Source: DATLWR01 sp035576205 (GTDB lineage Bacteria > Pseudomonadota > Zetaproteobacteria > Mariprofundales > Mariprofundaceae). From it: a DNA stretch of 21,205 bases. Positions 13,578-20,375 of the stretch are shown here, piece after piece. Every line of letters starts with the position of its first letter. Position 1 is the first letter of the stretch. A program made the translations under genes and the position numbers. Where the stretch lies: positions 1 through 21,205 of the forward strand of contig DATLWR010000087.1 of NCBI GenBank assembly GCA_035576205.1, read 5' to 3'. A model generated the notes under the pieces. It was not told the DNA's origin, made no database searches, and saw only the letters and a list, made by a program, of their open reading frames with translations.

Positions 13578-15437
13578 ATGAGCAATTCCGATACACAAAT
13601 CGCAACCAGCGCGACCGAGGCAAGGCAACCGTTTCCCAACTCGCGCAAAATCCATATCGAGGGTTCGCGACCGGATATCCGGGTGCCGATGCGGGAGATT
13701 TCGCTGTCGCCGACACCGGCCAGCATCGGTACCGAGGAGAATGCGCCGGTTCTGGTCTACGACACTTCCGGACCGTACACCGATCCTTCGGTCGAGATCG
13801 ATCTGACCCGTGGCCTGCCGGATATCCGCAGCCGCTGGATCGAGGAGCGCGACGATACCGAAGCGCTTTCCGGCCTGAGTTCGGAGTATGGCCGCGAGCG
13901 TCGCGACGACAGCCGTCTCGACAACCTTCGTTTCGCCCATATCCGCCAGCCGCGCCGTGCCAGGGCTGGCAAGAACGTTTCCCAGATGCATTACGCACGT
14001 GCCGGTATCGTTACCCCCGAGATGGAGTATGTCGCCATCCGCGAGAACCAGCGCCGCGAACACCTGCGCGAGATCACCAGGCAGCATCCGGGCCACAACT
14101 GGGGTGCCGCCATTCCGCGTGTCATCACCCCCGAGTTTGTGCGCGATGAGATCGCCCGCGGCCGTGCCATCATTCCGGCCAACATCAACCACCCGGAGCT
14201 GGAACCGATGATCATCGGCCGCAACTTCCTGGTGAAGATCAACGGCAACATCGGCAACTCGGCACTCTCATCCTCCATCGAGGAAGAAGTCGAGAAGATG
14301 ACCTGGGCGACCCGATGGGGCTCGGACACCATCATGGATCTCTCCACCGGCAAGAACATCCACGAAACCCGCGAATGGATCATTCGCAACTCGGCAGTGC
14401 CGATCGGCACGGTGCCGATCTACCAAGCGCTGGAGAAAGTGGACGGCATTGCCGAAGAGCTCAACTGGGAAGTTTTCCGCGATACACTGATTGAACAGGC
14501 GGAGCAGGGTGTGGACTATTTCACCATCCATGCCGGCGTGTTGCTGCGCTATGTGCCGCTGACTGCGAAAAGACTGGCCGGTATCGTCTCCCGCGGCGGC
14601 TCGATCATGGCCAAGTGGTGCCTGGCGCATCATCAGGAGAATTTCCTCTATACCCATTTCGAGGAAATCTGCGAGATCATGAAGGCGTACGACGTCTCCT
14701 TTTCGCTGGGCGACGGCCTGAGGCCGGGTGCCATCGCCGATGCCAACGACGAGGCGCAGTTCGGCGAACTGCGCACACTGGGCGAACTGACCAAGATCGC
14801 CTGGCAGCACGATGTGCAGACGATGATCGAGGGACCGGGCCACGTGCCGATGCAGATGATCAAGGAGAACATGGACGAGCAGCTGAAACACTGCTTCGAG
14901 GCGCCGTTCTATACCCTTGGGCCGCTGACCACCGACATTGCACCGGGCTACGACCACATCACATCGGCCATCGGTGCCGCCCAGATCGGCTGGTATGGCT
15001 GCGCCATGCTTTGCTACGTGACGCCGAAGGAGCACCTGGGCCTGCCCAACCGCGACGACGTGAAGGCAGGCGTGATCGCCTACAAGATTGCGGCGCACGC
15101 CGCCGATCTTGCCAAGGGGCATCCCGGCGCACAGCAGCGCGATGACGCTCTCTCCAAGGCACGATTCGAATTCCGCTGGGAGGACCAGTTCAACCTGAGC
15201 CTCGATCCGGATACGGCGCGCGCCTTCCACGACGAGACGCTGCCGAAGGAGAGCGCCAAGGTGGCCCACTTCTGTTCGATGTGCGGGCCGAAATTCTGCT
15301 CAATGAAGATCACCCAGGATGTGCGCGATTATGCCAAGGAGCACGGGCTGGAAACCGCCGCGGCGATCGAGGCCGGCATGCATGAGCAGTCGGACCAGTT
15401 CCGCAAGAGCGGTTCGCAAATCTATCACAAGGCCTGA
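13578..15437 (+). CDS. thiC: Phosphomethylpyrimidine synthase ThiC
   Basis: This is a 619-residue radical-SAM enzyme that rearranges aminoimidazole ribotide into HMP phosphate, the thiamine pyrimidine. The Fe-S motif C-x2-C-x4-C is near the C-terminus (FCSMCGPKFCSMK, Cys about 566, 569 and 574). MHYARAGIVTPEMEYVAIREN, NINHPELEPMIIGRNFLVKINGNIGNSA, EGPGHVPMQMIKENMDEQL and TDIAPGYDHITSAIGAA are all standard ThiC blocks. The length is normal for the proteobacterial form. The start at 13578 follows GGAGG by 4 bases; the 17 codons upstream are not conserved. I see no TPP-riboswitch (thi-box) core in the 89-base leader. thiE and thiD lie further along the same strand. A long antisense open frame here is a codon-bias shadow. 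Confidence 0.98.
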   Translation: MSNSDTQIATSATEARQPFPNSRKIHIEGSRPDIRVPMREISLSPTPASIGTEENAPVLVYDTSGPYTDPSVEIDLTRGLPDIRSRWIEERDDTEALSGLSSEYGRERRDDSRLDNLRFAHIRQPRRARAGKNVSQMHYARAGIVTPEMEYVAIRENQRREHLREITRQHPGHNWGAAIPRVITPEFVRDEIARGRAIIPANINHPELEPMIIGRNFLVKINGNIGNSALSSSIEEEVEKMTWATRWGSDTIMDLSTGKNIHETREWIIRNSAVPIGTVPIYQALEKVDGIAEELNWEVFRDTLIEQAEQGVDYFTIHAGVLLRYVPLTAKRLAGIVSRGGSIMAKWCLAHHQENFLYTHFEEICEIMKAYDVSFSLGDGLRPGAIADANDEAQFGELRTLGELTKIAWQHDVQTMIEGPGHVPMQMIKENMDEQLKHCFEAPFYTLGPLTTDIAPGYDHITSAIGAAQIGWYGCAMLCYVTPKEHLGLPNRDDVKAGVIAYKIAAHAADLAKGHPGAQQRDDALSKARFEFRWEDQFNLSLDPDTARAFHDETLPKESAKVAHFCSMCGPKFCSMKITQDVRDYAKEHGLETAAAIEAGMHEQSDQFRKSGSQIYHKA

Positions 15438-15474
15438 TGCATTTTCGGGGATGAATGGCGCCCGATGGCTGTGC

Positions 15475-15480
15475 TAGAAT
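15475..15480 (+). promoter_or_regulatory. Extended -10 promoter candidate for the CBS gene
   Basis: TGC-TAGAAT (the -10 hexamer TAGAAT matches 5 of 6 and has an upstream TG) lies 31 bases before the CBS gene ATG. Only a weak -35 (ATGAAT at 15451-15456) is seen at 18 bases. An internal promoter between thiC and the downstream chain is plausible. Confidence 0.4.
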
Positions 15481-15510
15481 CGACGCCAGTGGAGTAGGAG
15501 GGTACCCAAC

Positions 15511-15975
15511 ATGCCGATTTCCAGCACGAGAGCCCGTGACATCATGAATGCCAGTCCGCCGTTTTGCGGGCTGGAGACACCGCTGGCCGAGATCGCCCGG
15601 AAATTCGCCGAACAGGGGATAACGGGCATTCTGGTCGTGGATGATGAGAAACGACTGCTGGGGGTCATCACCGAGTCCGACCTGATCGACCAGCAGCGCA
15701 ACCTGCATCTGCCCACGGCGGTTGCGATTTTCGACATGGTGATCCCGCTCGGTGAGGCGCGTTTCGAGGAGGAACTGGAACGCATGCAGGCCCTGACCGC
15801 CGAAGACCTGATGAGTGCCAATGTCACAACGGTGAACGGCGACAGTACGCTGGCCGAGGTCGCCACGATCATGAGCGATCAGAGCATTCACTACCTGCCG
15901 GTACTGGATAACAGCGCCGTTGCCGGCGTCATTTCCAAGCACGATGTCATCCGGGCGCTGGCCGGCAACCACTGA
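15511..15975 (+). CDS. CBS-domain pair protein
   Basis: This is a 154-residue protein made almost wholly of two CBS repeats (about residues 8-66 and 94-152), a module that binds adenine nucleotides or SAM as a regulatory sensor. Each repeat has the expected pattern: ARDIMNASPPFC ... GITGILVVDDEKRLLGVITESDLI, and AEDLMSANVTTV ... SIHYLPVLDNSAVAGVISKHDVI. There is no catalytic domain. The ATG has AGGAGG nine bases upstream. It is 73 bases after thiC and 6 bases before the tsaE start, so it joins the tsaE-queG-gph-thiE-thiD chain. What it regulates cannot be told. Confidence 0.88.
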   Translation: MPISSTRARDIMNASPPFCGLETPLAEIARKFAEQGITGILVVDDEKRLLGVITESDLIDQQRNLHLPTAVAIFDMVIPLGEARFEEELERMQALTAEDLMSANVTTVNGDSTLAEVATIMSDQSIHYLPVLDNSAVAGVISKHDVIRALAGNH

Positions 15976-15981
15976 TTCCGC

Positions 15982-16413
15982 TTGATCCTTCAGTCGAATA
16001 GCGAAGCAGAAACTTTTGAAATTGCGTCAGAATTTGCCCGGCAACTCAAGCCGGGCGACTGCGTTACATTATCCGGAGAGCTGGGTGCCGGCAAAAGCGT
16101 CTTCGCGCGCGCCCTGATGCGGGCCCTGGGGGTGACCGACGAAGCGATGCCCAGCCCGACCTTCGCTATCATTCAGGAGTATGTCGGCAAGAATTGCCGG
16201 GTGGCGCACATGGACTGGTATCGCCTCGACTGCGCCGAGGAGCTGGACGTCATCGGTGTGCGCGAATACATGCAAACACCGTGGATCAGTATCATTGAAT
16301 GGCCGGAACGGGCGGCGACGCTGCTGCCGGTCCATGCCAGACAGCTGGTGCTTTCGACACTGCCCGGCGACCCGGATGCCCGCCGTATCGAAATCATCGA
16401 CCGGGTGGCCTGA
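15982..16413 (+). CDS. tsaE: tRNA threonylcarbamoyladenosine biosynthesis ATPase TsaE
   Basis: This is a 143-residue P-loop ATPase that works with TsaB, TsaD and TsaC to make t6A at position 37 of ANN-decoding tRNAs. The Walker A GELGAGKS (32-39), the SPTF motif (58-61), HMDWYRL (76-82, with the Asp used by the family) and WPERA near residue 110 are all present. The length is typical. The start is an unusual TTG at 15982, six bases after the CBS stop, with no strong ribosome site, so translation is probably coupled. No in-frame ATG lies early enough to keep the N-terminal strand. tsaB and tsaD are not in the window. Confidence 0.93.
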   Translation: MILQSNSEAETFEIASEFARQLKPGDCVTLSGELGAGKSVFARALMRALGVTDEAMPSPTFAIIQEYVGKNCRVAHMDWYRLDCAEELDVIGVREYMQTPWISIIEWPERAATLLPVHARQLVLSTLPGDPDARRIEIIDRVA

Positions 16414-16451
16414 TTCGCCGCTGCCAACCGGCCCGTGATAGGGTTTCAGGC

Positions 16452-17618
16452 GTGAATTACACTGCAGACAAAGCAACCATTCGCACCATGGCCGCCAGCT
16501 ACGGCTTCGACCTGTGCCACTTTTCGCGGCCGGCATTTCCAGACAAGCACCGTTCCGGCCTCGACGGATGGCTCGATGCCGGCATGCATGGAGAAATGGG
16601 CTATATGGCGGAGGCTGGCCGGCGGGAACGCCGAAAAGAACCAGCTTCGCTGCTGCCGGATGTCCGTAGCGTCATCACTATCGCCATGCGTTACACACCG
16701 CCAACCCGAAGTCTTGGCGAAGCCATTACGGCACGGGAGCAGGGCATCATCGCCGCTTATGCGTTGGGTGACGATTACCACGAGGTCATGAAAAAACGGC
16801 TCAAGGCACTGGCCGCCGAACTCGATGCGCTGCTCGGACTGCACGACCAGCGGATCTTCATCGATACCGCGCCGGTACTGGAACATGCGCTGGCCGAGCA
16901 GTCAGGGCTCGGCTGGCAGGGCAAGCATACGCTGACCATCCATCGCGACCTCGGCTCCTGGCTGTTGCTCGGCGAAATCTTCACCACAGCCATGTTCGAA
17001 CCGGACCCGCCGGCCTCGTTTCACTGCGGCAGTTGCCACCGCTGCCTCGACATCTGTCCGACCCAGGCCATTGTCGCGCCGTTCGTGGTCGATGCTCGGC
17101 TCTGCATCTCCTATCTGACCATCGAGTTCGGTGGCTTCATTCCGCGCGAACTGCGACCTTTGCTTGGCAACCGCATCTTCGGCTGCGACGACTGCCAGGC
17201 GATCTGCCCCTGGAATCGCCATGCTGCTCCCCCCGAGCCCGATCTCCTTGCGCCACGAGGGGAGAATATCCTGCCCGGGCTTGCTAGCCTGATGGCGCTG
17301 GACGAGGCGGGATTTCGAGAACGGTTCCGTAAATCGCCGGTGAAAAGGACAGGCCGGGCCGGGCTGCTGCGCAATGTTGCCATCGCCATGGGTAATTCGG
17401 GTGAGACGCGCTTTGTGCAACCGCTGCTGGTAGCGCTGAACGATGCCGAGCATCTGATTCGTGGCCATGCGGCCTGGGCTCTCGCGCAGCTGCTGTCATC
17501 CGACCATGCCAAGGTCATTGCCGGAGCACTTCAGGAAGCTCTGGCGAAAGAAACAAACGCCGAAGCTGCGGCGGAGATGCGCCTGAGCATCGCAAAAACG
17601 TCAAAGGACATGAAATGA
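16452..17618 (+). CDS. queG: Epoxyqueuosine reductase QueG
   Basis: This is a 388-residue cobalamin-dependent reductase that converts epoxyqueuosine to queuosine in tRNA. Two 4Fe-4S clusters are fully specified: C192-x2-C195-x2-C198-x3-C202 and C218, C245-x2-C248-x3-C252. The catalytic Asp is D138 in IDTAPVLEHALAEQSGLGWQGKHT. The C-terminal ~90 residues (GRAGLLRNVAIAMGN ... LIRGHAAWALAQL) look like the HEAT-type tRNA-binding region of QueG. I chose the GTG at 16452 because it gives the family N-terminus; upstream in-frame sequence overlaps tsaE and is not conserved. The stop overlaps the gph ATG (ATGA). It completes the queuosine theme begun by queF on the other strand. Confidence 0.94.
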   Translation: MNYTADKATIRTMAASYGFDLCHFSRPAFPDKHRSGLDGWLDAGMHGEMGYMAEAGRRERRKEPASLLPDVRSVITIAMRYTPPTRSLGEAITAREQGIIAAYALGDDYHEVMKKRLKALAAELDALLGLHDQRIFIDTAPVLEHALAEQSGLGWQGKHTLTIHRDLGSWLLLGEIFTTAMFEPDPPASFHCGSCHRCLDICPTQAIVAPFVVDARLCISYLTIEFGGFIPRELRPLLGNRIFGCDDCQAICPWNRHAAPPEPDLLAPRGENILPGLASLMALDEAGFRERFRKSPVKRTGRAGLLRNVAIAMGNSGETRFVQPLLVALNDAEHLIRGHAAWALAQLLSSDHAKVIAGALQEALAKETNAEAAAEMRLSIAKTSKDMK

Positions 17619-18283
17619 AACCATCGAAACAACCGAAAGCCTTCATTTTTGATCTCGACGGCACGCTGGTGGATGCGTTGCCGGATATCCGGGCCAATGC
17701 CAACCGGGCCCTGAAAGCACTTGGCTATACCTTTTCGCTGAGCCTTGAACAGACCAAACCACATGTTGGTGGCGGAGCCCAGAAGCTGGCGGCAAGCGTG
17801 CTGAACAAGCCGCTGGACGACCCGGATACCATGGCGCTCTACCACGCCTTTGCCGATATCTACGAGCAGCATCCGGCCGATTTCGGCAAACCGTTCCCGG
17901 GGGTCATGGAGACGCTGACGGCACTGAGGGAGCGTGGCATCCCTCTAAGTTGTGTCACGGCCAAACCGGCCAAGGCACGCGTGCAGGTACTGGAGAAGCT
18001 CGGCATTGCACCGCTGCTGGCTCATGCGCTGTCGCCCGAGGATGGCTTCGCCAAGAAGCCGGCGCCAGACATGCTCTACGAGTGCTGCCGGGTGATGGGC
18101 GTCGATGTGGCCGACACGGTGATGGTCGGCGACACCCGTTACGACATCGAGGCCGGCTTCAATGCCGGCTGCCTGCAAGTGGCCTACTGCGAACACGGCT
18201 ATCAGCCGCTGCCGGCGGAGTTCGAAGGGCAGGTGATGCGCCTGAAATCGTTTGGCGACCTGCTGACACTACTCGATGCCTGA
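17615..18283 (+). CDS. gph: HAD-family phosphatase, phosphoglycolate phosphatase type
   Basis: This is a 222-residue haloacid-dehalogenase hydrolase. Motif I is FDLDGTLVD with nucleophile D13 and acid D15, motif II is the Thr in CVTAKP, and motif III/IV is KKPAPDML with MVGDTRYDIEAG. The helical cap between motifs I and II is the type seen in Gph, which removes phosphate from 2-phosphoglycolate. Activity on another phosphate such as thiamine phosphate cannot be excluded given thiE and thiD downstream. The ATG overlaps the queG stop by 4 bases and the end overlaps thiE by 8, so it is in the operon. The length is normal. Confidence 0.85.
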   Translation: MKPSKQPKAFIFDLDGTLVDALPDIRANANRALKALGYTFSLSLEQTKPHVGGGAQKLAASVLNKPLDDPDTMALYHAFADIYEQHPADFGKPFPGVMETLTALRERGIPLSCVTAKPAKARVQVLEKLGIAPLLAHALSPEDGFAKKPAPDMLYECCRVMGVDVADTVMVGDTRYDIEAGFNAGCLQVAYCEHGYQPLPAEFEGQVMRLKSFGDLLTLLDA

Positions 18284-18908
18284 TCGGAAGCTCACCGGCA
18301 TTTACGGCATCCTGCCAGCCGATGGCAGCGATGCAGAGCTGCTCGAAAAGGCTGCGGCAGCAATGCGCGGTGGTGTGCACCTGCTGCAGCTGCGCGACAA
18401 GAAAACCGGCTATAAACGCAGTCTCAAGCGTGCCAGGTCATTGCTCGAACTGAGCCGGAACTTCGGGGCGCGACTGTTCATCAACGATTCGCTACAACTG
18501 GCCGTGGAATCCGGCGCTGATGGCGTGCACCTCGGCCGCTCGGATGTCGGCAGCCTCATTCAGCTACGCAGCGAAGTGGGGGAGCATCTGCTGATCGGTG
18601 TCTCCTGCAAGGCGGATGCAGCATTTGCCAAGCAGATGCTGAAGGAAGGAGCCGACTACATTTCGTTCGGCGCCATCTTCCCGACCAGCAGCAAGACGGA
18701 CGCGACACCGATCGGCCTGCCCCGGCTCGCCAAGGCGCGGCAGCTGTTTCCGGATGCCAACATCTGCGCTATCGGCGGCATTACCCTGGAAGCGCTGCCG
18801 GTGGTCCGGCAAGCCGGTGCGGACTGTGCGGCGGTAATCTCATCGCTGTTCGGTGCCAAGGACATCGAAGCGCAGGCCAGAGCAATGGTGGCAGCATGGG
18901 AACAATGA
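18276..18908 (+). CDS. thiE: Thiamine-phosphate synthase
   Basis: This is a 210-residue TIM-barrel enzyme that couples HMP pyrophosphate with thiazole phosphate to give thiamine phosphate. Family landmarks are HLLQLRDKK (35-43), FINDSLQLA (68-76), GADGVHLGRSD (80-90), IGVSC (107-111), YISFGAIFPTSSKTDA (128-143) and AIGGIT. All pyrophosphate- and Mg-binding residues I can recognise are present. Its start overlaps gph by 8 bases and its stop overlaps the thiD ATG (ATGA). ThiC makes the pyrimidine and ThiD phosphorylates it to the ThiE substrate, so the three genes form consecutive steps. Thiazole genes (thiG, thiS, thiH) are not in the window. Confidence 0.95.
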   Translation: MPDRKLTGIYGILPADGSDAELLEKAAAAMRGGVHLLQLRDKKTGYKRSLKRARSLLELSRNFGARLFINDSLQLAVESGADGVHLGRSDVGSLIQLRSEVGEHLLIGVSCKADAAFAKQMLKEGADYISFGAIFPTSSKTDATPIGLPRLAKARQLFPDANICAIGGITLEALPVVRQAGADCAAVISSLFGAKDIEAQARAMVAAWEQ

Positions 18909-19633
18909 CAAGCGCACCGGCCTGCCTGGCCATCGGCGGCTCGGACTCCTGCGCCGGCGCAGGTATCCAGGCGGATCTGGCCACCTTTACGCGAGCCGGC
19001 GTCAAGGGGTGCTCCGCCATCACGGCGCTGACCGCCCAGAATCCCGACCGCATCGACAGGATCGAACCGGTTGCCGTCGCCCAGCTTGAGGCCGAGATGC
19101 TGGCCATTTTCGACTATTACAAGGTTGCCGCCGTCAAGACCGGCATGTTGCTCGATGCCGCGCATGTGCATTGCGTGGCGGAGCTGCTGGCACGCCGACA
19201 TACGGGCAGGCCGCTGGTCGTCGACCCGGTGATGGTCGCCAGCAGCGGCAAACAGTTGCTGGACGATACGGGGATTGCCACCCTGACGGACGAGCTGTTT
19301 CCGCTGGCGACACTGATCACGCCCAATCTGCCGGAGGCGGCCCGCCTGCTGGGGCGATCGAACGGCGACCTTGTCGAGGATGCCGCCGAACTTGCCGTGC
19401 GGTACCGCACGGCCGTGCTGCTCAAGGGCGGCCACCGGGAGGACGAGGCATTCATCACCGACATCCTGGTGAGCGGGGACGGCGACGTGCAGCTGTTCAC
19501 GCATGCGAAGCAGGCATGGGATCCTGAGCGGTCGCATGGTACCGGCTGCCGTCTGGCGGCAGCGATTGCCGCTGGACTGGCGATCGGTCGTGATCTGGCC
19601 GAAGCGATCGGCAACGCCATCGAGCTCGTCTGA
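18905..19633 (+). CDS. thiD: Hydroxymethylpyrimidine/phosphomethylpyrimidine kinase
   Basis: This is a 242-residue ribokinase-fold enzyme that phosphorylates HMP and HMP-P to HMP-PP for ThiE. The N-terminal IGGSDSCAGAGIQADL block, VKTGML, VVDPVMVASSG, TPNLPEAARLLG and LLKGGH are characteristic. The anion-hole motif is SHGTGCRLAAAIAAGLA, where the residue after GTGC is Arg instead of the common Thr. I chose the ATG at 18905, which forms an ATGA overlap with thiE; an in-frame ATG at 18896 adds MGT and is equally possible. No terminator is evident in the 40 bases before the MatP-like gene, so read-through is likely. Confidence 0.94.
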   Translation: MTSAPACLAIGGSDSCAGAGIQADLATFTRAGVKGCSAITALTAQNPDRIDRIEPVAVAQLEAEMLAIFDYYKVAAVKTGMLLDAAHVHCVAELLARRHTGRPLVVDPVMVASSGKQLLDDTGIATLTDELFPLATLITPNLPEAARLLGRSNGDLVEDAAELAVRYRTAVLLKGGHREDEAFITDILVSGDGDVQLFTHAKQAWDPERSHGTGCRLAAAIAAGLAIGRDLAEAIGNAIELV

Positions 19634-19646
19634 CCGACTTGACACT

Positions 19647-19669
19647 TAAACGTGACCCTGTCACGTTTA
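19647..19669. promoter_or_regulatory. matS-like palindrome abutting the start of the MatP-like gene
   Basis: The arms TAAACGTGAC (19647-19656) and GTCACGTTTA (19660-19669) form a perfect 10-bp inverted repeat around CCT. The core GTGACCCTGTCAC keeps all ten arm bases of the E. coli matS consensus GTGACRNYGTCAC, with one mismatch in the centre. It ends 4 bases before the ATG at 19674, where a ribosome site should be; none is visible. A TTGACA lies just upstream at 19639-19644 without a good -10. Bound protein, or the RNA hairpin, could block expression of the gene. Confidence 0.72.
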
Positions 19670-19673
19670 CATA

Positions 19674-20054
19674 ATGGCCAGACCCCGTTATACCATCTGT
19701 AAATCCGACCTGTCGTTTGCCTGGCGCTGGATCGACAAGAAGCTCTCCAACCCGCTGTGGCTGGGTGAGACTCGCACCTATGCCGCCTACCAGAATTTCA
19801 GTCAGATCAACGAAAACGACATCGACGCACTCAACCTCTGGTGCGAAACCTGGATGGGCTCCAATGAATGGACGCAGCTGAAAAATGCCGTACGCGCCAG
19901 CCGCAAGCGCAGACGCGGAAACGACGTTAAAAACGTGACACTGTCACGTTATGCATGGAGCATTCTCGACTTCTGGGCGCGCCGTGACGACTGCACTTTT
20001 TCGGAAGTGATCGAACGCCGCCTCGGCGGCCGCAGCGGGCAAGAGGCCGCCTGA
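19674..20054 (+). CDS. MatP-like macrodomain/DNA-binding protein
   Basis: This 126-residue basic protein resembles MatP, which binds matS sites and organises the Ter macrodomain. From memory of E. coli MatP, I align FAWRWIDKK (16-23) with its WKWKYLVKK. LKNAVRASRKR (69-79) aligns with MKQTIRARRKR, keeping the DNA-contacting Lys and Arg (here K70 and R74) with Gln to Asn at position 71. VKNVTLSRYAWSILDFWARRDDCTFSEVIERRL (85-117) aligns with the ribbon-helix-helix. The predicted DNA-reading strand is NVTLS (87-91). It ends about ten residues after the last helix, so the C-terminal coiled coil of E. coli MatP (150 residues) is missing. Two matS-like sites at its start and inside it support the identification. 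It lies 40 bases after thiD and converges with the DUF3467 gene. No Shine-Dalgarno is seen. A generic RHH regulator is the alternative. Confidence 0.75.
   Translation: MARPRYTICKSDLSFAWRWIDKKLSNPLWLGETRTYAAYQNFSQINENDIDALNLWCETWMGSNEWTQLKNAVRASRKRRRGNDVKNVTLSRYAWSILDFWARRDDCTFSEVIERRLGGRSGQEAA
19932..19950. promoter_or_regulatory. matS-like palindrome inside the MatP-like gene
   Basis: AACGTGAC and GTCACGTT form an 8-bp inverted repeat around ACT. The core GTGACACTGTCAC fits the matS consensus GTGACRNYGTCAC at every position. Over the first 20 bases it differs from the upstream site (19648-19667) at one central base. It is read in frame as NVTLSR, the predicted beta strand of the ribbon-helix-helix. 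Confidence 0.72.
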
Positions 20055-20061
20055 GCGACTG

Positions 20062-20355
20062 CTAGTGGGCGGTCGCTGCCGCCGGTGCCGCCATTCTGAT
20101 CTCGCCGAAACGGGCTTCGTATTTGGCAACGTTGTCCATCAGGACGGCAGCGATGCGCTTGGCATGGGAAGGGGAAACAACCACCCGCGCATTGACCACA
20201 CCGGCCGGCGAAGCGGCAAAAATGAAGTCGAGCAGAAACTCTTCCTGGCTATGCGTTACCACCATCTGGTTGGCATAGACGCCACGCTGCACATCGGGTG
20301 GAAAGTTGATCTGCATCTCCTGAGGGGCGGCTTCGTCTTTCTTGTTATGGCTCAT
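20062..20355 (-). CDS. DUF3467 family protein
   Basis: This 97-residue protein matches DUF3467, a widespread small family of unknown function. The recognisable core is INFPPDVQRGVYANQMVVTHSQEEFLLDFIFAASPAGVVNARVVVSPSHAKRIAAVLMDNVAKYEARFG. It has beta-rich sequence with one long C-terminal helix, no signal peptide and no membrane segment. GAGGT lies five bases before the ATG. It follows the receiver-domain gene by 20 bases on the same strand, so the two are probably cotranscribed. The end converges with the MatP-like gene with 7 bases between stops. The function is unknown. Confidence 0.9.
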   Translation of the reverse strand: MSHNKKDEAAPQEMQINFPPDVQRGVYANQMVVTHSQEEFLLDFIFAASPAGVVNARVVVSPSHAKRIAAVLMDNVAKYEARFGEIRMAAPAAATAH

Positions 20356-20375
20356 GGGTACCTCACGTTTTTGTA

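Noticed and set aside
14268..15269. 333-codon open frame antisense to thiC
   Set aside because: ThiC motifs on the plus strand are complete. The antisense product is Arg/His/Gly-rich without recognisable domains, typical of a GC-rich shadow frame.
20054..20077. Stem AGCGACTGC / GCGGTCGCT between the MatP-like and DUF3467 genes as a terminator
   Set aside because: It pairs only with a G-U wobble on one strand and has no T-run on either side. It may contribute to convergent termination but is too weak to list.
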